Source: Actinostola sp. cb2023 (taxonomy: Eukaryota > Cnidaria > Anthozoa > Actiniaria > Actinostolidae). Taken from it: a stretch of DNA of 64,000 nucleotides. Positions within the stretch are counted from its first letter, which is position 1; every line of letters starts with the position of its first letter. The notes below the pieces were generated by a model. The model made no database searches, had not been told where the DNA came from, and saw only the letters and a list, made by a program, of their open reading frames with translations. Made by a program: the position numbers and the translations under genes. Location: the NCBI GenBank assembly GCA_033675265.1, contig JAUJYZ010000398.1, positions 1-64,000 of the forward strand, given 5' to 3'. This document shows positions 44,838-56,000 of this stretch, one piece after another.

Positions 44838-45155
44838 ATGAGTGTGGTATACAAGTTTTCAGTGCCTAGCCCTAACTGGAAGTGCTTTTGTAGCCAAAAA
44901 GCCAATGTTCTACAACAAGGGAATTGTTATGCCTGTGGTGTTTTTATGTGTATGTATGCAAGGGCACTAGCTCTTGGTGATCGTCTTATTGAGCCAGTGT
45001 GCCAGGATTATGTGAAGGAACGATTCTTGTGTTGCATGAGCAAAAGCCAAACCCATTCCCAGCTACAGGACCTGAGCTTAAGCTTCTGCATTCATAACAA
45101 TGCAAAGGGACTACAACCTCTTACTAGACCAGGCGAGATTATGTTGATATGGTAA
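44838..45155 (+). pseudogene. Ulp1/SENP-like cysteine protease, C-terminal fragment
   Basis: Reads QQGNCYACGVFMCMYARALA and DYVKERFLCC. This resembles the Q-x-N-x-x-D-C-G-V-F-x-C box of C48 (Ulp1) proteases around the catalytic Cys; here the Asp before Cys is Ala. The catalytic His/Asp part is not seen upstream. C48 domains are common cargo of invertebrate DNA transposons. Degenerate fragment. Confidence 0.45.
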
Positions 45156-45699
45156 ATCCATTTTGTTTGGTTAAGGTCCAGTTCAGCTAGAAGGCTGTAA
45201 AAGGTATTTTACAAGAAGTGGATCAGTTATTTGATTCTTTCAAGAGAAAAACAAATGTATAAGTAGATCTAGAAGTATCACTATTAGTCGGATGTCAAGT
45301 ACATTAACTTGCAATCAGAGAATTTCAGTAACATGATTTCAGTAACTTATTAAAGAACTATGCATACTCTCTTGACATATTTTTGTTTCCTATAACTTTT
45401 CAAAAGAGAACCAGGGAAACCACAATCAGAAGACTTGGGCTTGGCTTGCAATACAAACATAATCATGTTTTTGTAGTCTGGCTACATAACATCTGTAACG
45501 AAATTCATACCACCAAAAAAAATATTGTTCATGCTGGAGTCTTCCCAAGAGTACGTATTTTGAAAGCCCATCATAAATGTTTACCAATCTTACATACAGC
45601 CCTTAGATGTAGATTTTATTTGCTTTTATTTAAGAAAATTGAAATTGCACTAATTAGGTCAAATTATAACCAAAAAATATTCATATGTTCTCCCTGTGT

Positions 45700-47670
45700 T
45701 TGACTCGCAGTCTTTTTAACTCGTGGATCGCAAATCATGCACGAGTTAATGGATTTGGTTTGGGCTTTTCTAACGCAAGTTGTCACTCACTCACTCACTC
45801 ACTTGAACACTGTTGCTACTGTGTATGCGGACAAGAAGTTAGTCAGAATTTTTCTTGGTCTTCATCATTCTTGTACCCAGAGCTCGATAATGGGTCTTCA
45901 TTTGTAAAAGGATGCGACTCTTTGAATATGAAAACAACTTAAACATCGATCTTGTATCTTGTTGTCGGTGTCAGATCAGATGTCTACAGCTTCCAGATGA
46001 TATCATTCAGCCTTGTCGTCCATGTATTGAAAAGTTTCGGTATGACTATCAGACTTTTTATAGCTAGTAAATATATAAAACATCTGTTTATACTTAATAC
46101 AGCGGATAGAGTGTGTCGAAAATAAATCTAATTTCCAATCGATTGGCTCAAGCGATATTTTACAATAAAGTCCATGTCGTAAACTAACTCGGTACCACCA
46201 ACTCCAATTTTTATCATGGTATTTTAATATTGTCGTCAGTTTCTAAGATGATTATTTTACTTTGCGGGGGAGAAAAGGGAAGAAAAAAACAATCCCTGAG
46301 GACATACTCTTACAGAACGAGTTCCAGAGAAGTTAAATGTATTTTCCGCTGGTATGAAGAGTTATACAAACAGTTATATGATCCAATTGTTAGGAGGTCA
46401 ATTCCATTGAGAGTGGGCAGGGTCTCAAGAGTATATAAGGTGTAGCAGAACAAGCATTCTGCTCACATGCTCGCGGACCCGATTGTGTATTCGAGTTCAG
46501 AGAGTCTTACACCATGACTGATATCGAGCAAGAAGGTCACAGTTCTCATGAAATAATTAGCAAAAGGAGCAGCAAAGCAGCCCGAAGACGCAGCGAGGAA
46601 AAGCCAAGCAACCCTGTCTCAGCATACGATGTGTTCGGACTCTTAAAGGACTACTTTGAAGAAAAGCTTGAAGAAAAAGGCAAACAACTAGAGGGGAAGT
46701 CAAATCTAGACAAGCAGCTATCGCAAATGAAGGGTATCAAGAAGCAATTTGAGCTCAACGCTCAGTTAGACGGAGTTCTCAACTGCATCAAAGAAGAAAC
46801 CAAAGGCACCCAATGGTGAACTCGTGGATTTTCGGTATGTGACTGACGAGGAACGCCTTGAAGAAGACATTAGGGCATGCTTCATTGCTTGAGCATGGAA
46901 CCAGCACATGTCTTTGCAGTTATCTTTCGTGATCAATGCTGTATGTTTTATATTTCGCAATTCCCACTTTGAACTACAAATATACATTGATAGTTATTTG
47001 AGGGTTGAGGCATATTTTGTGGGTTTCCGGGATCAGCTTGAATTCGAGTTGTTTTCAAAATAATAAAAACCAATAAATAATGAAAATCAATATGCACAAA
47101 TGCAAGTAACGCAAATTCAAGTCCAATTCATCTTCAAGTCAGCATGTACATGTATGTAATCGTTGCTTTCAACTGAAAATCCAGGTTATTTTGTAATGAT
47201 TTCTTTACAATGCAACAGCTTAACTTCAAGTTTGTATACATGTAACTGATAAAAGCTTTCAAGGCTTCCATGTGTCTCAGTTCAGTTAGCGCGGAATATC
47301 AGTCTTAGGCATGTTGACATTTAAGCGAAACCAGTAGAGTCAGTACTAGTCGTAGCTACGTAGCCATCTCTTCGTTCTTCTAACAGCTTCCTCACGAATG
47401 GAAGGGGTGACGATATCAAGTTTGAAGATATTATCGTCTTTGACCACACACTGAACACTCTGACGAGTAAAGAGTGCAAGATTTCCTTAGAAAAATTCCA
47501 CATCAAGCGTCTTGGTATCGGAAGCCATTTTGGAAATCTGAAGCCTCATGTCTAGTTCCCCGTCCTGCTCAAAAGTTTACAATTTGCCCCCGAGTGAGTG
47601 AGTGAGTGACACTTCCGGTTCAAAAGTCCCATCCCAATAACTCGTGGATGCTTCCCAATCCACGAGATAA
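45700..47670. repeat. Inverted pair with CACT repeats bracketing a gag-like exon
   Basis: 45,718-45,815 (AACTCGTGGATCG ... TCACTCACTCACTCACTCAC) and 47,592-47,667 (GTGAGTGAGTGAGTGAC ... CCAATCCACGAG) are related in opposite orientation. They may be the ends of one element or two copies of a short repeat. Confidence 0.5.
46514..46819 (+). pseudogene. DIRS/Crypton-type gag-like protein, N-terminal part
   Basis: Starts MTDIEQEGHSSHEIISKR, with a charged segment KDYFEEKLEEKGKQLEG and MKGIKKQFELNAQLDGVLN. The KKQFELNA segment followed (at 47,674) by KRQKLIRIVDKSKDGWKLV is a layout I associate with gag-like proteins of DIRS-type retroelements in cnidarians. The match is from memory. Probably interrupted by an 850-bp insertion or intron. 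Confidence 0.4.
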
Positions 47671-47673
47671 ATA

Positions 47674-48029
47674 GCGGCTCCAACGCCGCCATAGAGAAGC
47701 TCGCAAACGAAGTTAAGCACTTGTTAAAGAAGAGGCAGAAGCTGATAAGAATTGTAGATAAGTCTAAAGATGGATGGAAGTTAGTCGATGAGTATATATC
47801 GGATGAGTTAGCCTCTAACTCCGACGATGAAAAACGCCTCAAGAAAGCCAAGGAAACCGTGGCTCGCAAGAAAAGGTTCAACACACAACCTCAGAGGGCT
47901 ACAGAAGTCAAGAAATTTAAGTTGACACAAGGTGACACAGAGCAGCGTATTTTTCGCTGTAAAGTAGTCCATGCCATGTCCGGTTTAGAATGCAATGCTC
48001 GTATGTTTCATTTCGTTTTTACTTTGTGA
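47674..48029 (+). pseudogene. DIRS/Crypton-type gag-like protein, C-terminal part
   Basis: The frame runs from about GSNAAIEKLANEVKHLLKK through DKSKDGWKLVDEYISDELAS and NSDDEKRLKKAKETVARKK to IFRCKVVHAMSGLECNAR. The last piece may be a degenerate zinc knuckle. A GTATGT after 48,000 could be a donor. No RT or tyrosine recombinase follows, so any DIRS element here is broken. Confidence 0.4.
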
Positions 48030-48600
48030 TTCTCATTGATTATTGGGTCCGCAGCAAACCAACCATAATTTGTAGTCTGTCTTTTACTCGTAATCTTAAG
48101 GGGTAAATAATTTACGTTCGTTTGAACGAAGTGAATGTGTAATGATATAAAATATTTTGTGGCCAATCAGCAGAGCAATGAGTGGCACGATGACAAATAG
48201 TGTGAATTAAGGCAATAATTTGCTCCCTGTCAATCTACTGGTAGTTGTACTCTCTCCGCTAACTTCAATTGTGAAGGACTAAGTCATTTATCTGAGGAAG
48301 CTTGGATTCAGCATTGGATTTGTGGGTGAAAGCAAAAAAAGCCGACAAACAAATCACACAGGGGAAAAGGCCTGTTTGATTTCCTTTATGGCAGCCCCAA
48401 ATTGTTCTTCGGTGATTCAAGATGAAAATAATAGCTCAGGAGCGAATGGGTTAAACAGGACAGGATATTTAGCGTGAAAAAGAGTGAAAACGACATCCAA
48501 GTGACAGAATTTTAGCAAGTGCAGCATGCATGATGAAATGTTGAAGAAAGTTATTTTGCGTTCTCCTGAAGCTTCAAACCACTATTTATATTATATTTCA
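48030..48600. other. Intergenic; no gene seen
   Basis: Short random-looking frames only. Confidence 0.45.
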
Positions 48601-48811
48601 GCAAGAACTATCCTTGTTCACTAATGTAAATAAGCAGAGCGGTAAAGTGATTGGTGCAGAATTCACACCAATTTCCGTTACCAATGTGGTGGACTTTCAA
48701 CACTGTGAAGCTCTGTGTGACAGAGTATATCAATCGCCAACAAAAAGGCTCGAGTCTTTTAGTTATCAAGCAGCTATATTTAAAAAATACTGTCGTCAAT
48801 CTTACTGTTTC

Positions 48812-49800
48812 TACAAACCACCATCTATGTGTACAGACGTATATCCACTCTCAAAGTTGGTATCTTCTCACATATTTTGGACAACAAACCTTCTATAAAA
48901 CAAGTGGAGGTATTCATATTATCTGCACAATTCTCTGATTGCGTTTCTGTTGGGACATTGTTCGGCAGCACCAAACCACCATCTATGTGTACAGAAATCC
49001 ACTCTCACCTGTAAACAATGTTGGTATCTTCTCACATATTTTGGACAGCAAACCTTCTATAGAGGAGTAACCCTTCTCATCATGGAGATTACCAACTTGA
49101 CTCATCAAACAAGTGGAGGTATTCATATTATCTGCACGATTCTCTGATTGCGTTTCTGTTGTGACATTGTTCGGCAGCACCAAACCACCATCTATGTGTA
49201 CAGACACGTACATCTACTCTCATCTGTAAACAATGTTGGTATCTCCTCACATATTTTGGGCAGCAAACCTTCTATAGAAGAGTAACCCTTCTCATCATGG
49301 AGATTACCATCTTGACTCGTCAAACAAGTGGAGGTATTCATATTTATTATCTGCAAGATTCTCTGATTTCGTTTCTGTTGTGACATTGTTCAGAAGCACC
49401 AAACCACCATCTATGTGTACAGACACGTACATCTACTCTCATCTGTAAACAATGTTGGTATCTCCTCACATATTTTGGGCAGCAAACCTTCTATAGAGGA
49501 GTAACCCTTCTCATCATGGAGATTCCCAACTTGACTCATCAAACAAGTGGAGGTATTCATATTATCTGCACGATTCTCTGATTGCGTTTCTGTTGTGACA
49601 TTGTTCGGCAGCACCAAACCACCATCTATGTGTACAGACGTACCTCTACTCTCATCTGTAAACAATGTTGGTATCTCCTCACATATTTTGGGCAGCAAAC
49701 CTTCTGTAGAGGAGTAACCCTTCTCATCATGGACATTACCAACTTGACTCGTCAAACAAGTTGAGGTATTCATATTATCTGCACGATTCTCTGATTGCAT
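48812..49800 (-). repeat. ~213-bp repeat, five units, open on the minus strand
   Basis: CCACCATCTATGTGTACAGA recurs at about 48,818, 48,975, 49,185, 49,402 and 49,616, i.e. at 156 to 217-bp spacing. Read on the minus strand, the better units encode a repeat of about 70 residues containing NRADNMNTSTCLTSQVGN, DEKGYSSTEGLLPKICEEIP and VHIDGGLVLPNNVTTETQ. The frame is open across two units (49,800-49,411) but is broken elsewhere. It may be a repetitive exon of an unknown gene or a decayed coding minisatellite. It abuts copy B of the segmental duplication. Confidence 0.75.
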
Positions 49801-50242
49801 TTCTGTTTAGAACACGTGACAAGCATGCCGATATGTTCCAATATGGGATCCCTGTGTTAAGTCAGTAATAAAGTCCCGGATGTTCTCCTTCGCCATGTGC
49901 TTGCTTGCTTGCTTGTTTGCCAAACATCAACATGGCGATGTAGGGTGATAAAATGAAGTTATTTGGTCTTAAATTATAACTGCATTCATTATTGTCATGT
50001 CGATGGTTGAAATTTGCATTAGTAGTTCTTAGTATAGGGGCTTGCTATTTGAAACTATTTTGGAAACGTTACCACTGGAAATAACATGAAAGTGAGAGCC
50101 TCTACATTTCAAAATTTTCTGGGGGGCATGCCCCCAAACCCCTTAGAAACTCTCGCCTTTCGGCGAACTATCATTGGCCCTGCTATCTTAAACTTTATCT
50201 ACATCCCTGCAGAATAGTACAGAGAAAAAGCAAATCGAGATC

Positions 50243-50428
50243 ACAAAGCCCTTTGTGTCTGGCTTGTACACGGCGAAGATCGGGGGAGTTGACAGGACCG
50301 ACCAACTTCAGTCATCGTATTCTGTGGGTCAGCAATGGTATAAAAAATGGTATAGATACCTTTTCCATTATGCACTGAACGTATCTATGTACAATGTCTT
50401 GGTATTGCAGTGTGTGAATGAACAATAG
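50243..50428 (+). pseudogene. piggyBac-type transposase, C-terminal fragment, copy B
   Basis: As copy A but with the canonical KIGGVDRTDQ, then WYKKWYRYLFHYALNVSM to TAG. No catalytic N-terminal part is present. Directly upstream of kinase fragment B. Confidence 0.75.
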
Positions 50429-50535
50429 CAAGAGAAACTGCAGTGTGTTCCTGACAAATTTGGGCTTCTGGGTGTAGTCGTGAAACAAGTGCAAACTAGT
50501 GCAAACCATAGCCATAAAGGAAACAAATGAGGAAG

Positions 50536-51105
50536 CTCGAATGCTGCATCAGTTCCGACACCCCAAACTTCCAATTGTTATTGGGATAATAAGGGAAAAG
50601 AATATTCTAAATATAATAATTCGTTTTCATATGCCTTACGGTGAGAGTAAGATGCTGGGGATGGCAGCCAAAGTGAGGAGGTTGGAAAAGGAAGTGGTGA
50701 AGTATCTGTATTAGACAGTTATCAGTTGTGACTGAGTACCTCCATCAAACTGCTCGAATCCTACTTAATGATATTTTAAAAGTGCAACAATGTTATGCTG
50801 GAGGGGAAAGGTGTGCCACAAGCCATTCTTATACACTTCGGCAAGGATAGAGATCTATATAGCCCCAAAACCTACACCAATGGAGCAAATACCAAGAAAT
50901 GTCCAGTTGGTAGTTGAACTTGGACAACTTGGAGGAAAACAGAGCTGTGCTAGTGACATTTATTCTTTTGGTCATTTGAAGTCTGTAATGTCTGACTTGC
51001 TCAAAGATAATCGGTTGGAAAATGTTTATCGTGCTTCTACCAAATCGGTACCAGAAAAGTATCACCTATTTTTGCTTCCTTCGCTTCGAAAACCTGTTTG
51101 AAGGC
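50536..51105 (+). pseudogene. Protein kinase domain fragment, copy B
   Basis: Reads EEARMLHQFRHPKLP (helix C with its Glu), then, after frame breaks around 50,705-50,790, pieces of the catalytic loop (LLNDI in place of LHNDI), a HFGKDRD in place of DFGKASD, and CASDIYSFGHLKSVMSDLLKD. It keeps the Cys codon that is TGA in copy A. Loss of the DFG Asp and the catalytic-loop His means this copy is dead. Confidence 0.78.
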
Positions 51106-51371
51106 CATCGTTGGACTTGGCATCCATCCTAGAAAGTTCTTGCAGCTTCCCACGAGTTCGAGCATGTGTACAGAATGTGCAAAACACATGAATGTCAGGA
51201 TATTGTGAAAGAGGTCAAACAACACAACATGTGCCTTGTTCGCTCACTTGTCGGTATTGTCTTATTACTTGGGCTTCCTGTGGAACGCCCAAGTCTAAGA
51301 TTACAGACGGTTATTCTTTTTGGTCGTCGTGTTTCTACGCCAAATCTGCAAGTGCACCATAGCGCATGCGC

Positions 51372-51402
<31 letters not shown>

Positions 51403-51770
51403 TGAGTATACAGAAGTTGTGGTCAGCAGCTTATCAACGAAATTCAAGATGGCAGACGTACGTAACGATAAATCAAATCACCAGCAGCATTCAAAAAGGA
51501 TTTTGCCGTGCTCCCTTGCTCGAGCCAGTCGAGTCGTTCATTAATACTGCTTAGTAAATATGCAAATATCCTAGAGAATACTTTTTGGCCTTGCAATAGC
51601 GTTCCACACTAACTCTAAAAATAGATTTCGTCATATGAGACCCCCCGCCAAGACTCGGACAAACAAATCGATAGTTTTACAAAGCGAGTGTGAGCGGCTG
51701 AACCAAAATATTACGTCTTATCCCTTTTCAAGCACCAAAATACAGCTTAGATCAGATAAAGTACACAGAA

Positions 51771-53314
51771 ATGGTTGGTACTAAGCACTGCTGCTGGGGT
51801 GAGTGCAAAAGCGATTCAAGATACCCCGAAAAGCTACCAAAATCGCTACAAGAGATGACGGCTTCAGGGCAAAAGGCGTTTATCCCGTTCTTAAAGCCAT
51901 CACAAGGAATAGATAAATGCCAGCGCTGGATCACAGCCTGTTCACGAGAGTTTTTCACAACTGCAAGTATTACAAGGAACACTTACATTTGTGCTCTTCA
52001 CTGGCCAGGTGAAAAGGGTCCGACATCAGACCATCCAGATCCGCTTAAAGCGAATTTCACGTCGAGAGAAATTGCAAAGGCTTCGACATCGAAGAGGAAG
52101 GCACCAAAAGTCAGGCCAGATTGTGCTCATAAACAAAGGAAAGTCGAGCCTGAACCAACAGAACAAGTAGAAGAAATAGATGCTATGTCTGTGTCCGATG
52201 TTGGCGTTGAAGCAAAAGTATATTTAAATCCTATAACAGGCCAAGTAGTATCTGACAAAGAGTCTCAAACTGAATATACTAAGCATGAGTTAGCAGCCAA
52301 AGTGGACACGATGGTATTGCGAAATGAGGTGATAACAAAACGAAACTCCAAAGAAAATACCGAAGTTATTAGTTCATTATCTTATGAATATACCAGCCAA
52401 GATTCGGCTTCAATGAAACATTTTGTTGGGCTTGAAAGTGAACAATTCGAAGCCTTGTATAATTTCATAAACAGTGTTTGTCCACTAGATGAGATTATAT
52501 ATTGGACAGGCAAATCAAAGTCTGGAAAGGGCAAAGGTGGAAGAGAATCTATGCTTTCTAACCGTGAGAAGCTTTTCATTTCTCTAGTGCGCCTGAGAAG
52601 AGGTTTCACTATACAAACACTGGCAAGTCTATTAAGTACACCAGAAAGAAGGATAGATGAATCGACAATTCGAAAAATATTCACCACTTACATCCAACTA
52701 ATCTATAAAATATTTAGAGACATGAACGAAGTTATGTTTCCGACCAGGAATGTCTTGCAGAGATACCTGCCTAGAGTTTTCAAGTCTATGAGAAATGTGC
52801 GGTGTATTGTGGACTGTACAGAATTCAGTGTTGAAACCTCAAGAAATTATTCAAGACAAGGAAACACTTATTCTTCTTACAAACACACCAACACGTTCAA
52901 GTGCCTTATTGCTGTCACCCCTAATGGAGGTGCTTGCTTTATTTCAGACCTCTATGAAGGAGATATATTGGTGATGTTGCAATTTTCACAGAATGTGGAA
53001 TTTTAAAACACATAAATCCAGATGATATTGTGTTAGCTGACCGTGGGTTTACAGTGCAGCATCTTTTGAATCCCCTTCGTGCTCACTTAAAGATCCCTGC
53101 ATTTTTAAAAGGAAGGGGAAATTTGAGCGCTGCTGAGGAACTTGAAACAAGAAAAATAGCAAAGGCAAGAATCCATGTAGAACGTTATAATGAGCGCCTC
53201 AAGCAGTTCCGTCTCATTGGAAGGAAGATACCTTTATCGCTTGCTCCCCTTGCTACTCAGATGGTTGTTGTTGCTGGTGGGCTGGTTAATTTCCAGAAGT
53301 GCCTTTGCAAGTGA
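51771..53314 (+). CDS. THAP-domain DDE_Tnp_4-type transposase (one frameshift)
   Basis: Starts MVGTKHCCWGECKSDSRYP. Cys pairs, a Trp (KCQRWITAC) and ICALHW form an N-terminal THAP-like zinc finger (residues 1-90). A charged linker follows, then a helix-turn-helix region with LFISLVRLRRGFTIQTLASL (around residue 270), then the DDE core: RCIVDCTEFSVE (first Asp), ISDLYEGDI (second Asp), a one-base frameshift near 52,972, VLADRGFTVQHLL, and IAKARIHVERYNERLKQF (Glu). This order is that of the DDE_Tnp_4 superfamily. About 510 residues. It would cut and paste the element, whose left end lies 176 bp upstream. Confidence 0.88.
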
Positions 53315-53411
53315 CTAAATGTACACATGTGCACTGCTACTTTTAGTACAGGTGGTTGAGACCATGTATGGTCTAAATAAAAATCACTATATCTATTGTT
53401 GTTGTCTTTGG

Positions 53412-53547
53412 TAGAGTGCAAACAATATAACTGTGAAATAGTACAAGTATTAAATAGTACTAATAGTGTTGTTTGCCATAAGTTTCAACAGTGCTAATTA
53501 GTACTAAATAGTTAGTGCAATTTCACGGTTATATTGTTTGCACTCTA
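53412..53547. mobile_element. TAGAGTG-family MITE
   Basis: TAGAGTGCAAACAATATAAC to GTTATATTGTTTGCACTCTA, 136 bp, same family as at 38,639. Located between the two convergent genes of the 5.2-kb transposon. Confidence 0.8.
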
Positions 53548-53760
53548 AAGTACAAACACTAAATAAAAATGGCAATGATTTCTACTAAATGGCACTAAAC
53601 AACTATAAGTAAACAATAGAGATATCACTATTTACAGTGCGACGACTTCAACCGGGACCACTTACTAGACAATGAGAATGCTATCTGCTGATTGGCTGAA
53701 GTACACATTTGAAAATGGAATTGTTTTCATGTGAATTGTGATTGGTTCTCGTTGTCCAAG

Positions 53761-53850
53761 TGACAAGTTTTCCTTGACAAGTTTTCCTTGACAAGTTTTC
53801 CTTTTTCCTTGACAAGTTTTCCTTGACAAGTTTTCCTTGACAAGTTTTCC
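53761..53850. repeat. 14-bp minisatellite
   Basis: About six head-to-tail units of TTTTCCTTGACAAG, with one longer unit carrying an extra TTTCC. Confidence 0.9.
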
Positions 53851-53869
53851 TTATTATCCAAACAATAAG

Positions 53870-54936
53870 TTAAATGCAGAAAATAAGATAGCTGAGAAGG
53901 TATCCATGTGGCTCTTGAAAGGCAGCCTGAGAATAAGAGAGTCCAGAGTTAGGCTGATGTGCTTCTTTCATGCCATCGTACATTACCCATCTGTTTTTGT
54001 AGTTGAACATTCCTATATAGTGTCCACCATTCCAGAGTGTAGCACCATACAAACAATATTTCTGTCCCTGTAGTAATATGGATGATGGTACCTGAGATAT
54101 CGTTAGGGCTCCTCTTCTACTTAAAAGGTCAACAGAGAAAATGAATATTTTTGGGGGGTTAAGGAGTGAACGCTCTGAATAGTCTCTCATACCTATGCAA
54201 TGCCATGATGGGTGAGGTATACCATTGTCATCTAGGGTGACATCCTGGAGACATGGTATGTGTGCTTGAGGTTCTCCATTAAACCTCCGTCCACAAATGG
54301 AGGCTGCAGGGTGAAGCCATTCATCAAGTGAATCTAAGAACATACTGCTTCTTAGATGAGCTGGTAATCCCAGATTCACAGTACATGAAGTAGGTACATC
54401 TGTTGGGGCAGGACATGTACTCAGGCTGCATGTAGAGGTCACTTTGCTGTATAGGTAAGGTCTTAGGAGCTTGATGAAGTAGTCATCCTCATTGCCATAT
54501 AAATTTATTGTATTGGAGATTAACTGAGGCTGAGTTGTCAATGTTGCAGTTTTTGCATCACCAAACTGATGCTGATCAATAAGCTGAAGTACATACTCTA
54601 TGATGTAACCTGTGTCAGTTAGGTCAGTCAAGTCAATTTGTTTTGATTTTACTAGTGCTTGAAAAATCATCAGCCAATTATCAAGAGGGCAGGTGTTAAT
54701 CAATCTAATACCTGTGCTTGTTACTCCACCCCATGGGATAATCACCAGATCACTGGTTGGATCAGAGATAGGCAATGGTGAGGCTCTTGCTGCTACTTCA
54801 TTTACTAAAATAGAAGCTACATCTAATTCATCTGGAGTGTGGGTCTGAGCGTCGTCAAGGGGATTATCATCTGATAAGATGAAGGGATGCAGGCCTCTGG
54901 GTACACGCATTTCAAAAAGCTCAGGGGCAATTACCC
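53870..54936 (-). CDS. USP/papain-like cysteine protease region, C-terminus of the YqaJ gene
   Basis: About 350 codons continuing the YqaJ frame after a one-base shift near 54,925: the sequence reads through as IAPELFEMRVPRGLHPFIL. Candidate active-site boxes are NTCPLDNWLMIF (Cys) and, about 220 residues later, LWNGGHYIGMFNYKNRWVMY (His) followed by DG. The Cys box, His box and trailing YDG fit a ubiquitin-specific-protease-like fold. Cys pairs (STCSLSTCPAP; ICGRRF) may bind zinc. The function in the element is unknown. It ends 20 bp from the minisatellite. Confidence 0.6.
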
Positions 54937-56000
54937 TTACCCAAAATGCAGTGAGGTTAGATACAATCTCAGCAATGACACTTCATCCCTGTATATTCTC
55001 TTGATTGAGACTTCGCCACATTCTGCATACAAAATGAAATCACAGAATTTCCTCTCTGTGACCAGCAACTGCATCTGTATTTGGTAGAAATAAGCATGTT
55101 TGAGCCTTAGCACACATTTGCCATCTTGGATTCTGAAGCACTGCCTATTAATTATTTCCTTAGAAAGTAAAGCCTTTCCAGAAATAACATCCTCCACAGA
55201 ATGGTCCTTAAAGATCTTCAATGACTTGATCTCCACCAGTCCCTCCTCATCAACAAGACCATCTGGAAAGCAACCAAGAAATGGATACTTGGGATTAACC
55301 CAAAGTCCTGTTTGGCAAACTTTGGATTTAGTTTGCTCTTCATACTTCATGATTGCTTTAGCCTCGCTTTCAATGCCATATTTCATCCAGGATGACTGAA
55401 AATTGTCCTTGTCTAGTTTCCAAACATGCGACTTAATGAAAATGTATGCTCGAACTGAAGCATTGGATGCTGCTTTTTTGACAAGCTCACCAATCTTGGA
55501 TGCAGCTAGGCATTTTGATGCTGTCAATCGCCAAAACCTCTCATTAAACCACCCATCACAACTACTCTGACCCTGTGTTCCTGGGATTTCCATTATGTCA
55601 TCTGGTGTGAGATTTTCTTGAAGGATCTTGGTTTTTTCCCTCAGGTTTAGAGAAATCTCAGCATCTAGAGGATAATCATTGTATTTCATCTGTAACTGTA
55701 CTTCCCACATAGATAGGTCATCTTGTTCTTCAGATATAGGCTGCAGGTTTCTCACAAGTCCATTTATGTGTTCAGAAGTTACCTTTCGGTAAATACTCGG
55801 CCTTGGATCAAAATCAATCAGCTTCAGATCACCTTTTTGAACCTTTGATTTGTAATTTGTGTCTGAAAGCCTTTGAGGGTTTTTGTTTCGTTTTTTTCCT
55901 TTATTCCACGTACATGGCTTGCTTGTGCACGTCGGTGTAGCCAAGAAACCATGCTTTTCAACGTGATCAAGTATGTACAAAGAACTGCTACAACGTGGCT
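54937..56000 (-). CDS. YqaJ-type exonuclease domain
   Basis: The middle of the long minus-strand gene. After GFLATPTCTSKPCTWNKGKK come the nuclease motifs: FWRLTASKC, YGIESEAKAIMKYEE (Glu), YPFLGCFPDGLVDEEG (Asp), LVEIKSLKIFKD (Glu-x-Lys) and HAYFYQIQMQLLV (QxQ). These match the YqaJ / lambda-exonuclease-like fold of the PD-(D/E)XK group. Name aside, this is a transposon protein here, not evidence for a virus. The frame differs by one base from the SWIM part (near 55,970) and from the protease part (near 54,925). Confidence 0.85.

Larger units (their letters stand above)
49806..51266 (+). repeat. Segmental duplication, copy B, left part
   Basis: Matches 30,013-31,405 and 32,696-32,776 without the 1.3-kb transposon, giving its empty site. 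Copy B is interrupted after CTTATT at 51,266 and resumes at 57,123. Confidence 0.9.

Noticed and set aside
45685..45942. Coding gene with SLTHSLEHCC
   Set aside because: The peptide comes from a (CACT)n-containing repeat that also occurs inverted at 47.6 kb.
48614..48938. Plus-strand frames near 48.6-49.1 kb
   Set aside because: They run into the antisense of the ~213-bp repeat; no domain or splice evidence supports them.
48812..49800. CRISPR-like array
   Set aside because: Units are 156-217 bp, contiguous and coding-like, without short identical repeats separated by unique spacers.
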